A stretch of 64,000 nt of DNA, from assembly GCA_017302795.1 (NCBI GenBank), contig JAFLCB010000005.1:62001-126000 (forward strand). The letters run 5' to 3'. Below the pieces are notes generated by a model. The model was given only the letters and a program-made list of their open reading frames with translations. It made no database searches and was not told where the DNA came from. The translations under genes and the position numbers were made by a program. This document shows, piece by piece, positions 50,782 through 60,870 of this stretch (positions are counted from its first letter, which is position 1; the number at the start of each line of letters is the position of its first letter). Source of the DNA: Deltaproteobacteria bacterium. Lineage in GTDB: Bacteria; Bdellovibrionota; Bdellovibrionia; Bdellovibrionales; JAMPXM01.

Positions 50782-51537
50782 TCACTCAGCTATTAACTTT
50801 ATTCCGCCACCTGAAAGAACTTTTCCATTAGCGGCGCCTACTCGTCCCGAAAGCGTGATGTTTCCGCCCGTGACAACTCGGCGATCAGGAATGACCGAGA
50901 AGCCAGGCTGCACCTGAGGAAAAGTCGTGCAACTCGCTGGATAAGAGTTCACTGCGGCAAATGTTTGCTCCAGTCCGGGAAAGCTCGCGACAATATTGAT
51001 CTCTTCAACAAGTTTCGTCAGCGAAACTGGTCCTGAGGTCCCGATGTAATAAAGGTTCTTTAACTGCGCTGTTGAAAAACGCAGAGGCATTGGTGGGCAA
51101 GGACTTACATCGCCCTCTGGAGCCAAGTAGAGATAGAGATCAAAAGTCCTTCGCTCGCCCCTTGGGACTTCAAGTGAAATCGTGCCGCCGGACTCTATGA
51201 ATCCAGCGACTATTCCGACCTTCGGGTTGCAACTGTTCTCCGGCAGAGCGACGATATCGTCCGCTAAAACGTTTACTCCAAAACAGGCTTTGCGATTGAC
51301 TGGAATTGCGGAAAAGGCCGAGACGCCGCCTTTCCCTAATGCTTTTGATGACCCATCTTTGGCGGGAAGCTGCAGCGAAATGACGGTGCTTCCTCCATTC
51401 AAGCCGGGCTTCTTAGTACAGGAAAGGCCAAAAAGAACAAAGCAAAGCGCTGCAACCTTTCCGCTGAACCGAAGAACTCGCAAGATTTTAACCCGTGAAG
51501 AAGGCACCGAAGTGCGCCCATTTGAGCCTTTAAACAA
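50782..51537 (-). CDS. Lipoprotein partner of the S74 fibre
   Basis: The protein is 251 residues from TTG 51537, which has TGGAGG six nt upstream. TTG 51480 would give a more typical short signal, and GTG 51570 is the longest option. The lipobox is FGLSC before TKK. The mature part is beta-rich with several Cys, and ends with GGNITLSGRVGAANGKVLSGGGIKL. No family was recognised. It is upstream of the fibre gene on the same strand with a 45-nt gap, so it may anchor or export the fibre (inference). Confidence 0.72.
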   Translation of the reverse strand: MFKGSNGRTSVPSSRVKILRVLRFSGKVAALCFVLFGLSCTKKPGLNGGSTVISLQLPAKDGSSKALGKGGVSAFSAIPVNRKACFGVNVLADDIVALPENSCNPKVGIVAGFIESGGTISLEVPRGERRTFDLYLYLAPEGDVSPCPPMPLRFSTAQLKNLYYIGTSGPVSLTKLVEEINIVASFPGLEQTFAAVNSYPASCTTFPQVQPGFSVIPDRRVVTGGNITLSGRVGAANGKVLSGGGIKLIAE

Positions 51538-51674
51538 ATCAGGCCTCCATAGATTCCCGAAAAAAACCACAGCACATCACCTATCGGTGGTTAATATGAA
51601 ATTCTAAAGGACCAATCTCAAACCGATACACATCGTCCGACTTGTGAATCAGAGTTGATCAACAGTTTGGGAAT

Positions 51675-51923
51675 CTACTTGGCTTGTTTCTTTAGAATTC
51701 GGTAGGTCGCCCCGTGTTCGCCAGACACCCAGCCATAGGAAATACTTCGCCTCGATCGAGTTGTGACTTCAAGCAAATCACCAACTCGCAAGTTTTCTTC
51801 TGGCTTGAAAAAGAATCGAACGATTTTATCAGACGAAACTTCATTTACTATTTCCTTAAACTTGCGCGCGGGAGATGGATCACCCCGCTTCCTCTTCAAA
51901 CTATGTGGAGCGCCTTCCGGCAT
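51675..51923 (-). CDS. Small basic protein, function unknown
   Basis: The protein is 82 residues from ATG 51923. The frame is open further upstream, but that part runs through the tRNA-Val gene and cannot be protein. No ribosome site is clear, so the true start is uncertain. The sequence is strongly basic with short strands (KIVRFFFKPEENLRVGDLLEV; GEHGATYRILKK). It could be a small RNA- or DNA-binding protein. It lies just downstream of the tRNA on the same strand. Confidence 0.45.
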   Translation of the reverse strand: MPEGAPHSLKRKRGDPSPARKFKEIVNEVSSDKIVRFFFKPEENLRVGDLLEVTTRSRRSISYGWVSGEHGATYRILKKQAK

Positions 51924-52009
51924 ATCGGGAAATTGCAATTTTGCATCGGTGCTGAACTCGAAGCGCCGTAGAACCGGACGAACGAACTGGCCTAGGAGTG
52001 AAAGAAAAA

Positions 52010-52085
52010 TGGTAGGGGATACCGGACTCGAACCGATGACATCCACCTTGTAAGGGTGGCGCTCTACCAACTGAGCTAATCCCCT
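52010..52085 (-). tRNA. tRNA-Val(UAC)
   Basis: The reverse strand folds as a complete cloverleaf. The seven-bp acceptor stem pairs AGGGGAT (52085-52079) with ATCCCCT. The D-loop contains AGTTGGTAGAG, the anticodon stem CCACC/GGTGG encloses CTTACAA with anticodon TAC (valine), and the T-loop is GGTTCGAGTCC. The CCA end is encoded (52012-52010), and a short T-run follows directly. Confidence 0.95.
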
Positions 52086-52103
52086 GAACCGAGAAGAGAA
52101 ATG

Positions 52104-52132
52104 TAGTTACCGACCGTTTCAATCTTAGTCAA
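52104..52132 (-). promoter_or_regulatory. Candidate promoter of tRNA-Val
   Basis: On the reverse strand TTGACT (52132-52127) is followed after 17 nt by TAACTA (52109-52104), about 18 nt before the tRNA 5' end. The -35 element is good and the -10 is weak. Confidence 0.4.
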
Positions 52133-52182
52133 CAGCCTGTGTGCTGGTGCCTGAAAAACAGTCGGTAAGATCCTAAAAATGC

Positions 52183-52851
52183 TTACCAAATTCGAAGCCT
52201 GGCAGCGGCTTCCCGCTGTGCCTGAATCTCTTGCTGTCGGCGAATGTATTGATCGAGCGTTAACGAAGAGGCCTTGCGAGCAATCATATGAAGATCGTCC
52301 ACATTGCTTCCGTTGAAAGGGCGAATCGTTACAACAGTCGAGATTTTGGAACCCAATTTACCAACCGGCAATTTGTACTGGCGAATAAAGATCATGTGTT
52401 GTGAAGACAGCGAGGTCATTACCGCTCGAACCATCGTGTCGTTAGACTGCGTAAGGCCGAAACCTTCTGACTGCACCCGGAACGACTTTTGATCGAAGTT
52501 AATAACACGCAGGAAACGACGACCATCACAGTCCGTCTGAGCTTGAAGACTTAAATGGACTTGAGTCCCGTCCGGCAACTTCATCGACCAAATTCCGTCA
52601 ATCGAGTTCCAAGAAAGAGGAATCAGCGCTGAAAGCGGAAAAGGACCAACCGGATCTGTCGAGCGAAGCTCTAAACCCGAAGTCGAATAGTCCGGAAAAG
52701 TTGGCTCCGCTGGGGGCGTTGGCAACAAAGTGCACGCGCCTGGCTGAGCCATTGCAGCCACAGATTGAGGTTGTAAACCCGCAGTACCCGCAGTTACGGC
52801 CATCGACGCTAATACAACCAATACCGAAAACTTAATCGTTGTGATGAACAA
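52183..52851 (-). CDS. Secreted protein coupled to the TPR regulator
   Basis: The protein is 222 residues. TTG 52851 follows GGGGGAGG at good spacing and gives a signal peptide (MFITTIKFSVLVVLASMAVTA). ATG 52866 or GTG 52869, overlapping the upstream stop, are alternatives that give a longer N-terminus. The mature part contains beta strands and a Cys pair (ACTLL, TDCDG) and ends in a charged helix (QYIRRQQEIQAQREAAARL). No family was recognised. Being coupled to a transcription regulator gene, it could be a periplasmic sensor or target linked to that circuit. Confidence 0.75.
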   Translation of the reverse strand: MFITTIKFSVLVVLASMAVTAGTAGLQPQSVAAMAQPGACTLLPTPPAEPTFPDYSTSGLELRSTDPVGPFPLSALIPLSWNSIDGIWSMKLPDGTQVHLSLQAQTDCDGRRFLRVINFDQKSFRVQSEGFGLTQSNDTMVRAVMTSLSSQHMIFIRQYKLPVGKLGSKISTVVTIRPFNGSNVDDLHMIARKASSLTLDQYIRRQQEIQAQREAAARLRIW

Positions 52852-52865
52852 GTTCCCCTCCCCCA

Positions 52866-54071
52866 TCACTGCTCTAACAGAACTTTGGTGTTTTTATTCA
52901 GGTAGTAGCCATTCTTAGCTCTGAAAATATATCGAGGCTTTTCGTATTCAGGCTCGATCAGTTTTCTCAACCTCTTGATAGTGACATAGATCTTATTGTC
53001 GTGAACTGCAGGATCGTACTCCTGCTTCCACACTTGTTTCACAAGAAATTCTTTCGAGTAAACCTGGCCCGGCGTCTTCATAAACAACCGTAGCATGTCG
53101 AGCAGAATGAACTGGTTTTTGAAATCAACGCGACCCTTTTTGCGCTCAAGGACCGAGTGTGAACCAGCATCAAAAACGAGATCGTAATCTTCCTTAGAGG
53201 TGACGCCCAAATCGCCTAGTTGCGAATCAATGTGGCGGCTCAAGTACTTTAGATTTTCCGGATCAGCGGATTTCTTCGCCAGCTTGAAGTACATACGCGC
53301 CATATCGGTTTCTCCCGAATCGCGGTACGTAGCAGCTGTCGAGTAGAGAAGCTGAAGATACATATAGAGATTTTTTTCTTCACGAAGCAGATCATAACAG
53401 TCCCAAAAGATTTCGAGGGCCTGATCGTACTTCTTCATCTTTCGAAGAATGTTGCCATTCATCATTTGGCTAGAAAGCTTCAGGTCGCGCAGCTGCATGA
53501 CCTGGAAGAATACCTGAAGGTTGTATATCTCTTTGAGCGCTTCGCTAAGGCGATCGAGTGAGTAGTACGTCACGGCCAAGCCGTTGATGGCATAACAAAT
53601 GTCTGCCTTTTGATCACTTGCCAGTGCGATCGCCAACGACTTCTGGAAATAGTCTAATGCCACGTCAAATTGATTTTTGTAAGCCGCGCAGATTCCGAGG
53701 GTGTAATAGGTCTTCGCGTTCAGCTCGAAGCCCTCTTTTAGTACGAGATCTTGCAGTGCTTCTTTGGTTTGGTTAATCGATTCCGCATCTTCTCGTTCGG
53801 CGTACATTCGCAAAAGATGGTTCTGACATTTCAGATATTTTTCGTAATCTTTTAAACGAAATGCCTCTTTGGCGGCGCCTCGGAACTTTTCAATCGCAAC
53901 AACGAAATCACAACGTTCGTAGTAGAGCTTCGCTAGTTCCATCATGCCGTCTAGAGGAGTATTGCTGACTGGCTCAACGCCAGTTCCCACGGTCTTTCCA
54001 GCGGTCTTTTCTTCGACCGTTTCGTTCCGCTCTGATCGATTGTTTTGATAGTCATCGCCCGTTTGCGCCAT
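52866..54071 (-). CDS. TPR-domain transcription regulator with OmpR-type winged helix
   Basis: The protein is 401 residues. An N-terminal polar stretch (1-40) is followed by about six TPR-like helix pairs (45-290), for example YYTLGICAAYKNQFDVALDYF. The last 95 residues are an OmpR/PhoB-type DNA-binding domain (VYSKEFLVKQVWKQEY, DNKIYVTIKRLRKLIE, YIFRAKNGYYLN). There is no receiver domain, so input probably comes through protein binding to the TPRs rather than phosphorylation. Cytoplasmic. Its stop touches the start region of the secreted-protein gene. Targets unknown. Confidence 0.88.
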   Translation of the reverse strand: MAQTGDDYQNNRSERNETVEEKTAGKTVGTGVEPVSNTPLDGMMELAKLYYERCDFVVAIEKFRGAAKEAFRLKDYEKYLKCQNHLLRMYAEREDAESINQTKEALQDLVLKEGFELNAKTYYTLGICAAYKNQFDVALDYFQKSLAIALASDQKADICYAINGLAVTYYSLDRLSEALKEIYNLQVFFQVMQLRDLKLSSQMMNGNILRKMKKYDQALEIFWDCYDLLREEKNLYMYLQLLYSTAATYRDSGETDMARMYFKLAKKSADPENLKYLSRHIDSQLGDLGVTSKEDYDLVFDAGSHSVLERKKGRVDFKNQFILLDMLRLFMKTPGQVYSKEFLVKQVWKQEYDPAVHDNKIYVTIKRLRKLIEPEYEKPRYIFRAKNGYYLNKNTKVLLEQ

Positions 54072-54263
54072 AGAACTTTCTTAAATGTTCTGTCGGTAGT
54101 TCGGCCACCGTTCTTACACCGCCTTTCAGGGGCGTCAACCGGCGTCCGGCCAAACATTGGGGAATGTTGTCAGTGGGAAAGACTTTTAGGGTCTGATGGC
54201 AAAGAAACACTCCGGTGCACCGCCAGGAGCGATGCGTCACCCATGGATTTCAGCCTGCGAGAA

Positions 54264-55238
54264 TCATTGGGCCGATGACTTGGGTGTCGGACGCCCGCAT
54301 TCAATCGACGGCAAACTTGGATAGTCGACAAGCTCCAGCTTCGGCTCGCGAGAATCGCCATTGGTTTTTCGCCCAGAATTATTTTCCTGGTTAAGCGGAG
54401 CGAAGTCCTGTCGCAATCGGTGTTTGAACTCGAACCTCAAACCCATTAATCGCGGACTTGAATCGCGAGATATATAAAATTTCGTTTTTAAGAAGTCCGG
54501 AACAAGTTTGCCTAGCTTAAACATGTGTTCGTTGTTCGGCGCGAGAAGTTCGACCTCATCTACTATTTGTCCAGCCACCAGAACACCTCTTGAACTAAAG
54601 CTGCTCGAGTTAATATGCTGCCAAGCATTCATCCCCGGCCAAGCGATCGCGTGCGATTGACAGCTAAGACCGGATTCCGTGATCGCCCCGCGATGGTCCC
54701 CGCAAACGGTAGAGTAATGTGGAAGATCAAACTTTTTTCTGAAGGCGTCCGTCGATGCGTTCGACAAATCCGTAATGTTAGATACGAAACTCATGTAAAT
54801 GGAAAGTCCATCGTACCGGCTTTGAGAGACCGATAAGCTGCAAGCCGCTTCGAGGTCCTTGAAGTAGGGACTCATTCCGGAAGAGACCATGTAGCGATCG
54901 CCTGCGGCGACCGAGCGCGCGAAGGCCCGCACGAACTCTGGAAAATCAAGTTTTGATACGGCTCGGTCCCACGGAAAACCAAAACCTAAACGTTGTCTTG
55001 CAGCCGCGACTTTAACCGCGGAAAGTTCGGCGCCTTTTTCGGCGAGGTAAGCCGTCATGGCACGCACAGCCTCATGATCTTCTGCATTCATGATCATCGC
55101 TTGCTTTGGGTCGACATCGACAGATTCAGCAATCGCCAGAACCGCGGGATCTGAACACAACGCTGAATCTGTTTTTGAAAGACGTTGGCATTGTTCTTTT
55201 GCGGGTTTTTTCATTAGAAGTCGCGCGCCCATCACCAT
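54264..55238 (-). CDS. Unknown protein with unclear N-terminus
   Basis: The protein is 324 residues from ATG 55238, with no ribosome site before this or the following ATG codons (55232, 55214). The same frame stays open for about 59 more codons upstream to a TAA near 55415, with protein-like sequence (ALLLHEMVMGARLL spans the proposed start) but no ATG, GTG or TTG. Either a rare start codon is used, or a frameshift separates the true N-terminus. The visible part is mixed alpha/beta with several Cys; no family was recognised. The C-terminal 60 residues look disordered. Confidence 0.6.
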   Translation of the reverse strand: MVMGARLLMKKPAKEQCQRLSKTDSALCSDPAVLAIAESVDVDPKQAMIMNAEDHEAVRAMTAYLAEKGAELSAVKVAAARQRLGFGFPWDRAVSKLDFPEFVRAFARSVAAGDRYMVSSGMSPYFKDLEAACSLSVSQSRYDGLSIYMSFVSNITDLSNASTDAFRKKFDLPHYSTVCGDHRGAITESGLSCQSHAIAWPGMNAWQHINSSSFSSRGVLVAGQIVDEVELLAPNNEHMFKLGKLVPDFLKTKFYISRDSSPRLMGLRFEFKHRLRQDFAPLNQENNSGRKTNGDSREPKLELVDYPSLPSIECGRPTPKSSAQ

Positions 55239-55570
55239 TTCGTGAAGCAGTAATGCTGCACGCGGTTTCAGGCGTTGATTGAAGTAATGCTTTTGGCCCT
55301 TTAGCGGTGATTTCGATTCTGGATTCGGTTCGCCGACCAGCCCGGAAAATCGTTTTAGGTTTTTGTTGGCCCTCAGCTCTCTTATGATGCCGCGAAAAAG
55401 TGCTCGAATAACACTTTAACAAACGCGATGGAACTCGACGACCGCATTGATCAACTTCTATCAACCGGTGAATTCCTATATAAAAACTCGGAAGTTACTT
55501 TTCATTTCTATTTCGTCAACGCCGTGAACACGCGGTCGAGGCAATTAGCTCACTGATACATGCGATTCAA

Positions 55571-55604
55571 TTAAAAAAGGGGCCACGATCTGTGACCCCT
55601 TTCA
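55571..55604 (-). terminator. Rho-independent terminator of lon
   Basis: On the reverse strand the stem AAAGGGGTCAC / GTGGCCCCTTT (11 bp with one G-U pair; forward 55576-55586 and 55592-55602) has a five-nt loop and runs into TTTTTT (forward 55573-55578). It is 55 nt downstream of the lon stop. Confidence 0.85.
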
Positions 55605-55656
55605 GAGATAGCTGCTAAGTTGCCGTCAGCGGCCGACTGGTGCAGAGTGCGTTTGC

Positions 55657-58194
55657 CTAATGCGTTTGTAGCTGATGACCCAAATGCTGCGGCTTTACGC
55701 CCGAGCCCCGTTCGGGACGATTCTTAAAGAGTTCTTTCGGATTTTTGATATCAAGAGCGTTCACCAGGACCTGGTCGACGTGGTCAACCAAGATGATTCG
55801 CAGTTCTTTCAATACTTCCTTCGGAATATCTTTGATGTCTTTCTCGTTCTCTTTCGGACAGATGATTGTTCGAATTCCTCCGCGGTGAGCCGCAAGAGTT
55901 TTTTCTTTCAAACCACCAATCGCCAGCACGCGTCCGCGCAGCGTCACTTCACCAGTCATCGCAACTGTGCGACGAACCGGAATTTTCATACACGCCGATA
56001 CAATCGAAGTTGTGATCGCACAGCCTGCAGACGGTCCATCTTTCGGAATCGCGCCTTCTGGGAAGTGAATGTGAACGTCGACGTTGGCAAAGTACTCTTT
56101 ATCTAGGCCAAAAAGTGGTCCTCGCGAGCGCACATAGCTCATCGCTGCCGAACAACTTTCTTTCATCACATCGCCAAGTTGACCGGTGATGGTGAACTTA
56201 CCTTTACCTGGAACAATCGTAACTTCGATGGGCAAAAGATCCCCGCCAACTTCTGTGTACGCCATTCCATTGGTAAGTCCAATTTCGTTCGCCTCCTCGA
56301 TTTTACCATGCTTGTACTTATGCGGACCAAGAAGCTCGACAAGTTTCTTCGGCGTGACCGCGAAACCTTTCGCATACTTGCCAACACCTTTTCCAGCTTT
56401 GCCGACCGCCTTCTTTTCTTTGGTCGCACCGCCAGCTTTTGATTCAACGATAGCACGTTCTTTAATCAAGACAGTTGCGACTTTTCGACAAACGTTCGCG
56501 ACTTGGCGCTCGAGGTTACGGACGCCCGACTCCCTTGTGTAAAACTGAATCAGGTGACGAATTGTAAGATCCGGAATTGTGACTTTGTAGTCAGTCAAAC
56601 CGTGCATCTTCAACTGCTTTGGCACCAGGTACTTGCGAGCAATATGGAACTTTTCGTTTTCAATGTAGCCTTCGATGCTGATCACTTCCATCCGATCCAG
56701 AAGTGGACGTGGAATCGTGTAAAGCGAGTTCGCGGTCGTGACAAACATTGATTTCGAAAGATCGTAGTCCACTTCAAGATAATGGTCATTGAAGGTCGCG
56801 TTCTGTTCTGGATCTAAAACCTCAAGCAGCGCCGAGGAAGGATCGCCACGGAAGTCACTCGACATTTTGTCGATTTCATCTAGCAACAATACTGGATTTC
56901 CAGTGTCAGTTTTACGGAACGCCTGAAGGATTTTTCCGGGCATCGCACCGACATAGGTCTTTCTGTGGCCTCTGATTTCCGCTTCGTCTCGAACTCCGCC
57001 AAGCGAAATTCTCGCAAAACTTCGACCCAGCGACTTCGCAATCGATCGCGCCAGCGATGTTTTACCAACGCCTGGAGGTCCAACAAGACAAAGAATTGGT
57101 CCACGCATATCGGGCGCAATCGCCTGAACGGAAAGATGTTCTAGAATCCGCTCTTTCACTTTTTCGAGACCCCAGTGATCCTCATCTAAGATCCGCTGCG
57201 CCTCGTGAATATCATGTTTGTCGGTCGAGTAGTTTTGCCATGGCAGACCAAGCATCCAGTCGATATAGTTGCGAACGACCGTCGCTTCCGCCGACATCGG
57301 CGACATCATTTTCAACTTCTTGATCTCTTTCAACGTCTTTTCTCGAGCTTCCGGAGATAATTTCTTTTTCTTGGTCTGCTCTTCTAACTCAAGAATTTCG
57401 GCTTGGTAATCGTCCTTCTCGCCGAGTTCTTTTTGAATCGCCTGCATTTGCTCGTTGAGGTAGTATTCCTTTTGCGAACGCTCCATCTGCTTCTTCACGC
57501 GCGTACGAATCTTCTTTTCGACTTCAAGAATTTCGATTTCGCCCGACATCATTTCTAGCAGCTGCTCGAGGCGTTTACCTGGATCGTTCAGCTCGAGGAT
57601 CTTTTGTTTGTCTTCCAGCTTCAAATTCATTTGTGCGGCGATGATATCGGCAAGCTCAGAAGAGTTTTCGATGTTGGTCACCTTCATGAGGATTTCCGGC
57701 GGGATGCGCTTGTTCAGCTTTACGTATTGTTCAAAGGTGGCCTTCACGGACCTCATCAACGCCTGTACTTCTACTTCTCGTTCACTGATTTCAGGAAGGT
57801 CTCGCACTTCAACCATGAAAAAGCCGTCGTTAGAAATATAACGTTCAATTCGAACGCGACGTTTGCCTTCGACCAACACTTTCACTGTGCCATCAGGCAA
57901 ACGCAAAAGTTGGATGATCGATCCAACGGTTCCGACATCATAGATGTCCCCCGCTTCTGGGTTATTAGTCTTTGCATCTCGCTGAGCCGCGAGAACTATA
58001 TCGAGCTGCTTTGACATCGCTTCTTCAAGCGCGTTGATCGACTTTTCGCGGCCCACAAATAGTGGCATCATCATGTGCGGGAAAATAATTAAATCCCGCA
58101 ATGGCAACATTGGCAATTGGTGCGTTGCCGCACCTTCACCTGCACCTGATCCACCTGATTTGTCGGATGATCGATCGTTCTTGCGTCCCGACAT
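55657..58194 (-). CDS. lon: ATP-dependent protease Lon
   Basis: The protein is 845 residues. Lon unfolds and degrades damaged and regulatory proteins in the cytoplasm as a hexamer. The N-terminal substrate-binding domain ([22 protein letters not shown]) spans about 25-220. The AAA+ module has [15 protein letters not shown] (near 372) and LLLDEIDKM. The protease domain has the catalytic Ser in KDGPSAGC (near 718) and Lys in [11 protein letters not shown] (near 761). A Lys/Gly/Ala-rich insert (about 580-610, [18 protein letters not shown]) is longer than in E. coli Lon. It has its own terminator and, with two palindromes upstream, its own promoter region. Confidence 0.98.
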   Translation of the reverse strand: MSGRKNDRSSDKSGGSGAGEGAATHQLPMLPLRDLIIFPHMMMPLFVGREKSINALEEAMSKQLDIVLAAQRDAKTNNPEAGDIYDVGTVGSIIQLLRLPDGTVKVLVEGKRRVRIERYISNDGFFMVEVRDLPEISEREVEVQALMRSVKATFEQYVKLNKRIPPEILMKVTNIENSSELADIIAAQMNLKLEDKQKILELNDPGKRLEQLLEMMSGEIEILEVEKKIRTRVKKQMERSQKEYYLNEQMQAIQKELGEKDDYQAEILELEEQTKKKKLSPEAREKTLKEIKKLKMMSPMSAEATVVRNYIDWMLGLPWQNYSTDKHDIHEAQRILDEDHWGLEKVKERILEHLSVQAIAPDMRGPILCLVGPPGVGKTSLARSIAKSLGRSFARISLGGVRDEAEIRGHRKTYVGAMPGKILQAFRKTDTGNPVLLLDEIDKMSSDFRGDPSSALLEVLDPEQNATFNDHYLEVDYDLSKSMFVTTANSLYTIPRPLLDRMEVISIEGYIENEKFHIARKYLVPKQLKMHGLTDYKVTIPDLTIRHLIQFYTRESGVRNLERQVANVCRKVATVLIKERAIVESKAGGATKEKKAVGKAGKGVGKYAKGFAVTPKKLVELLGPHKYKHGKIEEANEIGLTNGMAYTEVGGDLLPIEVTIVPGKGKFTITGQLGDVMKESCSAAMSYVRSRGPLFGLDKEYFANVDVHIHFPEGAIPKDGPSAGCAITTSIVSACMKIPVRRTVAMTGEVTLRGRVLAIGGLKEKTLAAHRGGIRTIICPKENEKDIKDIPKEVLKELRIILVDHVDQVLVNALDIKNPKELFKNRPERGSGVKPQHLGHQLQTH

Positions 58195-58270
58195 AGCCCC
58201 TCCTCCGTGATAAGTACTTGGTCGTACTGGTCGTATGCTTTACTAAATATCCAAAGTTCGTCTTCGAACA

Positions 58271-58291
58271 GAAACTCCTTTTCAGAGTTTC
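58271..58291. promoter_or_regulatory. Palindrome upstream of lon
   Basis: GAAACTC (58271-58277) and GAGTTTC (58285-58291) form a perfect seven-bp inverted repeat with a seven-nt spacer, 77 nt before the lon ATG. It shares the ACTC/GAGT core of the HrcA CIRCE element, but its flanks and spacing differ. A second repeat, GCCGAA-N5-TTCGGC, lies at 58342-58358. Candidate heat-shock or stress operator. Confidence 0.45.
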
Positions 58292-58483
58292 CTTCTTAAT
58301 GATGGCAGACCCGCGCCGAAGAGCAATCGGTCAATTTCAAACGCCGAATTGCGTTCGGCCCTCGGACCTATTGAACTTGAGGCCGTTGCCGTCTTTGTAA
58401 AGATTTAACGAATGGAAAACGCTGGTCTGCCATAAGAGGCACCTATGGTTCTCGACTTTGGTTTGGGCTCCACGCAGTTCACT

Positions 58484-58512
58484 AAAAAAAACGCCCAGTC
58501 TCCCAGGCGCGT
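58484..58512 (-). terminator. Rho-independent terminator of clpX
   Basis: On the reverse strand a CGCC-rich stem with two G-U pairs and a GAGA tetraloop (58492-58509) runs directly into a T8 tract (forward A8 at 58484-58491). It is 77 nt downstream of the clpX stop. Confidence 0.8.
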
Positions 58513-58588
58513 CGTGACTCAGCGCATTTCAAAAATGTAGGCGGTACCTTTTGGTAGCGCAGGGATGTCAAAGGCCGCAGCGACACAT

Positions 58589-59893
58589 TTAAGCGCCCTG
58601 CTTCTTTTGAGTCTCTAGTTCTTCGAGTGCGCGCATCTCGTCGTCGGTGCGATAGATCAACGTCGGCTGCTTCTTGTTCACAATGACGTCTTCATCGATA
58701 ATGCATTCTTTGACGTTTGTTTTCGAAGGAATTTCGAACATCACATCAAGCATCGCCGTTTCGATAACACCGCGAAGACCGCGGGCACCGGTTTTACGGA
58801 TCAAAGCTTGCTTTGCGATTGCACGCAAAGCCTCGTCGGTGAACTTCAAATCTACTTTCTCGTAGCTCATAAGCTTCGAGTATTGCTTCGTGACCGCATT
58901 TTTTGGTTTTACCAAAATGTCGATCAGAGCCTCTTCGCTCAATGGGTCAAGAACCGCCGTCACAGGCATACGGCCGATGAATTCCGGAATTAGACCGAAC
59001 TTCACCAAGTCGTCTGGCTCAACAAACTGAAGAACGTTTATGTCGGCATCGCGCTCGCTGGAAGTGCGGATGTCTGCACCGATTCCGAGGGACTTCGAAG
59101 AGCGACGGTTTTCGATAACTTTGTCGAGACCGACAAACGCACCACCCACGATGAAGAGAATGTTGCTGGTATCGACTTGAATGAATTCTTGCTGTGGATG
59201 TTTACGACCACCTTTAGGGGGGAGGTTCGCAACTGTGCCTTCGAGAATTTTCAAAAGTGCTTGCTGAACGCCTTCGCCCGAAACGTCGCGCGTAATAGAT
59301 GGATTTTCGCTCTTGCGAGAAATCTTGTCGATCTCGTCGACGTAGATGACGCCCTTTTGTGCTTTCTCAACGTCATAGTCAGCCGCCTGAAGGAGGTTGA
59401 GAACAACGTTCTCAACATCCTCACCCACATAGCCGGCCTCAGTCAGAGTCGTCGCATCCGCCATAGCAAAGGGAACGTTCAAAATTTTGGCAATCGTTTG
59501 TGCGAGCAGGGTTTTGCCGGATCCGGTTGGGCCGATTAGAAGGATGTTCGACTTCTGAATTTCGACATCGTCTTTTCGGTGTGTCGAAAGAGCGTTGATC
59601 CGCTTGTAGTGGTTATGCACGGCAACCGCGAGCGATTTTTTCGCCCGCTCTTGGCCGATCACGTAATCATCAAGGTAACTCTTAATATCAAGCGGCTTTG
59701 GAACCTTCAGCGTTGGCTTGACCGTCTCTTCGCGGTCTTTCTCCTCGGCAATAATATCGTTACATAGCTCGATGCACTCGTCGCAGATATAGACACCGGG
59801 GCCAGCAATCAGCTTTTTTACTTCGTTCTGCGTTTTGTTACAGAACGAACAACGAAGTATTCCGGAGCCTGATTCTTTTTTGTTCATTTTCAC
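58589..59893 (-). CDS. clpX: ATP-dependent Clp protease ATP-binding subunit ClpX
   Basis: The protein is 434 residues. ClpX is the AAA+ unfoldase that recognises tagged substrates and feeds them to ClpP. The N-terminal zinc domain has four Cys at 15, 18, 37 and 40. The Walker A stretch is [15 protein letters not shown], Walker B is [11 protein letters not shown], followed by the [26 protein letters not shown] box and the pore and IGF-type contact region. ATG 59893 is the usual family start. It lies 49 nt after clpP and is followed by its own terminator, then lon. Confidence 0.98.
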   Translation of the reverse strand: MKMNKKESGSGILRCSFCNKTQNEVKKLIAGPGVYICDECIELCNDIIAEEKDREETVKPTLKVPKPLDIKSYLDDYVIGQERAKKSLAVAVHNHYKRINALSTHRKDDVEIQKSNILLIGPTGSGKTLLAQTIAKILNVPFAMADATTLTEAGYVGEDVENVVLNLLQAADYDVEKAQKGVIYVDEIDKISRKSENPSITRDVSGEGVQQALLKILEGTVANLPPKGGRKHPQQEFIQVDTSNILFIVGGAFVGLDKVIENRRSSKSLGIGADIRTSSERDADINVLQFVEPDDLVKFGLIPEFIGRMPVTAVLDPLSEEALIDILVKPKNAVTKQYSKLMSYEKVDLKFTDEALRAIAKQALIRKTGARGLRGVIETAMLDVMFEIPSKTNVKECIIDEDVIVNKKQPTLIYRTDDEMRALEELETQKKQGA

Positions 59894-59942
59894 TTCCTAC
59901 GTTCCTTGCTGCGTTCCAGGGCTGCGTTCCAGGGCTGCATTC

Positions 59943-60545
59943 TTAAGCTTTCGAACCTTTTCGAACTTTTACGACAGTATCTACGATTCCCCAATCCATA
60001 GCCTCTGTGGCGCTTAGATAAAAGTCCCGATCCATCGCTTTGTCGAGGGTGTCGTAATCTTTACCTGTATGGGCCGCGTAGATTTCTGTCAGACGCTTTT
60101 TCGTGTTCAACATTTCATTTGCAGCAATCTCAATGTCACTCGCCTGTCCCGACAAGCCGCCCATGATGTGCGGTTGATGCAGCATGACTCGTGCGTGGGG
60201 AAGAATAAAACGCTTCCCCTTCGCTCCTGCAGTCAAAAGCAGTGATCCCATACTAGCCGCGAGACCAATGCAGGTCGTCGCCACGTCACATTTTACAAAC
60301 TGCATGATGTCATAAATCCCGAGACCAGAGGAAACTGAACCGCCCGGAGAATTTATATAGAGCTGAATGTCTTTATCTGGGTTGTCAGCTTCCAAAAAAA
60401 GCATTTGCGCGATGACAGCGTTTGCGACGTCATCATTAATGGGAGTTCCCAAAATAACGATTCGGTCCTTCAGGAGCCGTGAATAAATATCGTAACTTCG
60501 TTCTCCGCGTGCTGTCTGCTCTACAACTATTGGAATCAATGCCAC
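59943..60545 (-). CDS. clpP: ATP-dependent Clp protease proteolytic subunit ClpP
   Basis: The protein is 200 residues. ClpP forms a barrel of two heptamers that degrades proteins delivered by ClpX or ClpA. The triad is Ser 98 (LAASMGS), His 123 (MLHQPH) and Asp 172 (MDRDFYL), one residue offset from E. coli numbering. The start ([25 protein letters not shown]) matches the family without a long propeptide. It is the first gene of the clpP-clpX-lon series. The trigger factor gene that often precedes clpP is absent; a 0.5-kb divergent region leads to pepA instead. Confidence 0.98.
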   Translation of the reverse strand: MALIPIVVEQTARGERSYDIYSRLLKDRIVILGTPINDDVANAVIAQMLFLEADNPDKDIQLYINSPGGSVSSGLGIYDIMQFVKCDVATTCIGLAASMGSLLLTAGAKGKRFILPHARVMLHQPHIMGGLSGQASDIEIAANEMLNTKKRLTEIYAAHTGKDYDTLDKAMDRDFYLSATEAMDWGIVDTVVKVRKGSKA

Positions 60546-60870
60546 AGCCGAACCCTTTCCTTCTCATCGAACTACCCGCAAGGCCTTCACGGAAGACCAA
60601 ACGGCATTTACCTATCGGCCAACGTGGTCGCTAGCTGAAACGAAGCCAGTCCCCGCACCAAACTTTCACCAATGACCGCATTTATCGTCTCAGATCGATA
60701 AGTTAACATCATGTTGCGCAAGGTCGAGGTCGACCAAAGTAAGTCGCAAAATGATCTCTACAAATGTCTGGGACCCCAAATTGTAGGCGAAGATTCGCAC
60801 CGAACACAATGAACTAAATAAATCATTCTCAACCGCGCACGCGGCCCTCCGCAGATCACAGTTTTCATTT

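Larger units (their letters stand above)
58195..58588. other. clpX-lon intergenic region (394 nt)
   Basis: There is no convincing gene here. On the reverse strand it contains the clpX terminator (58484-58512) and then the lon control region. Short open frames here look random. Confidence 0.7.

Noticed and set aside
51924-52070. N-terminal extension of the small basic protein to ATG 52070
   Set aside because: It would translate the tRNA-Val gene.
58271-58291. CIRCE (HrcA) or HAIR (HspR) operator before lon
   Set aside because: Arm length, spacer and orientation do not match either consensus; kept only as an unnamed palindrome.
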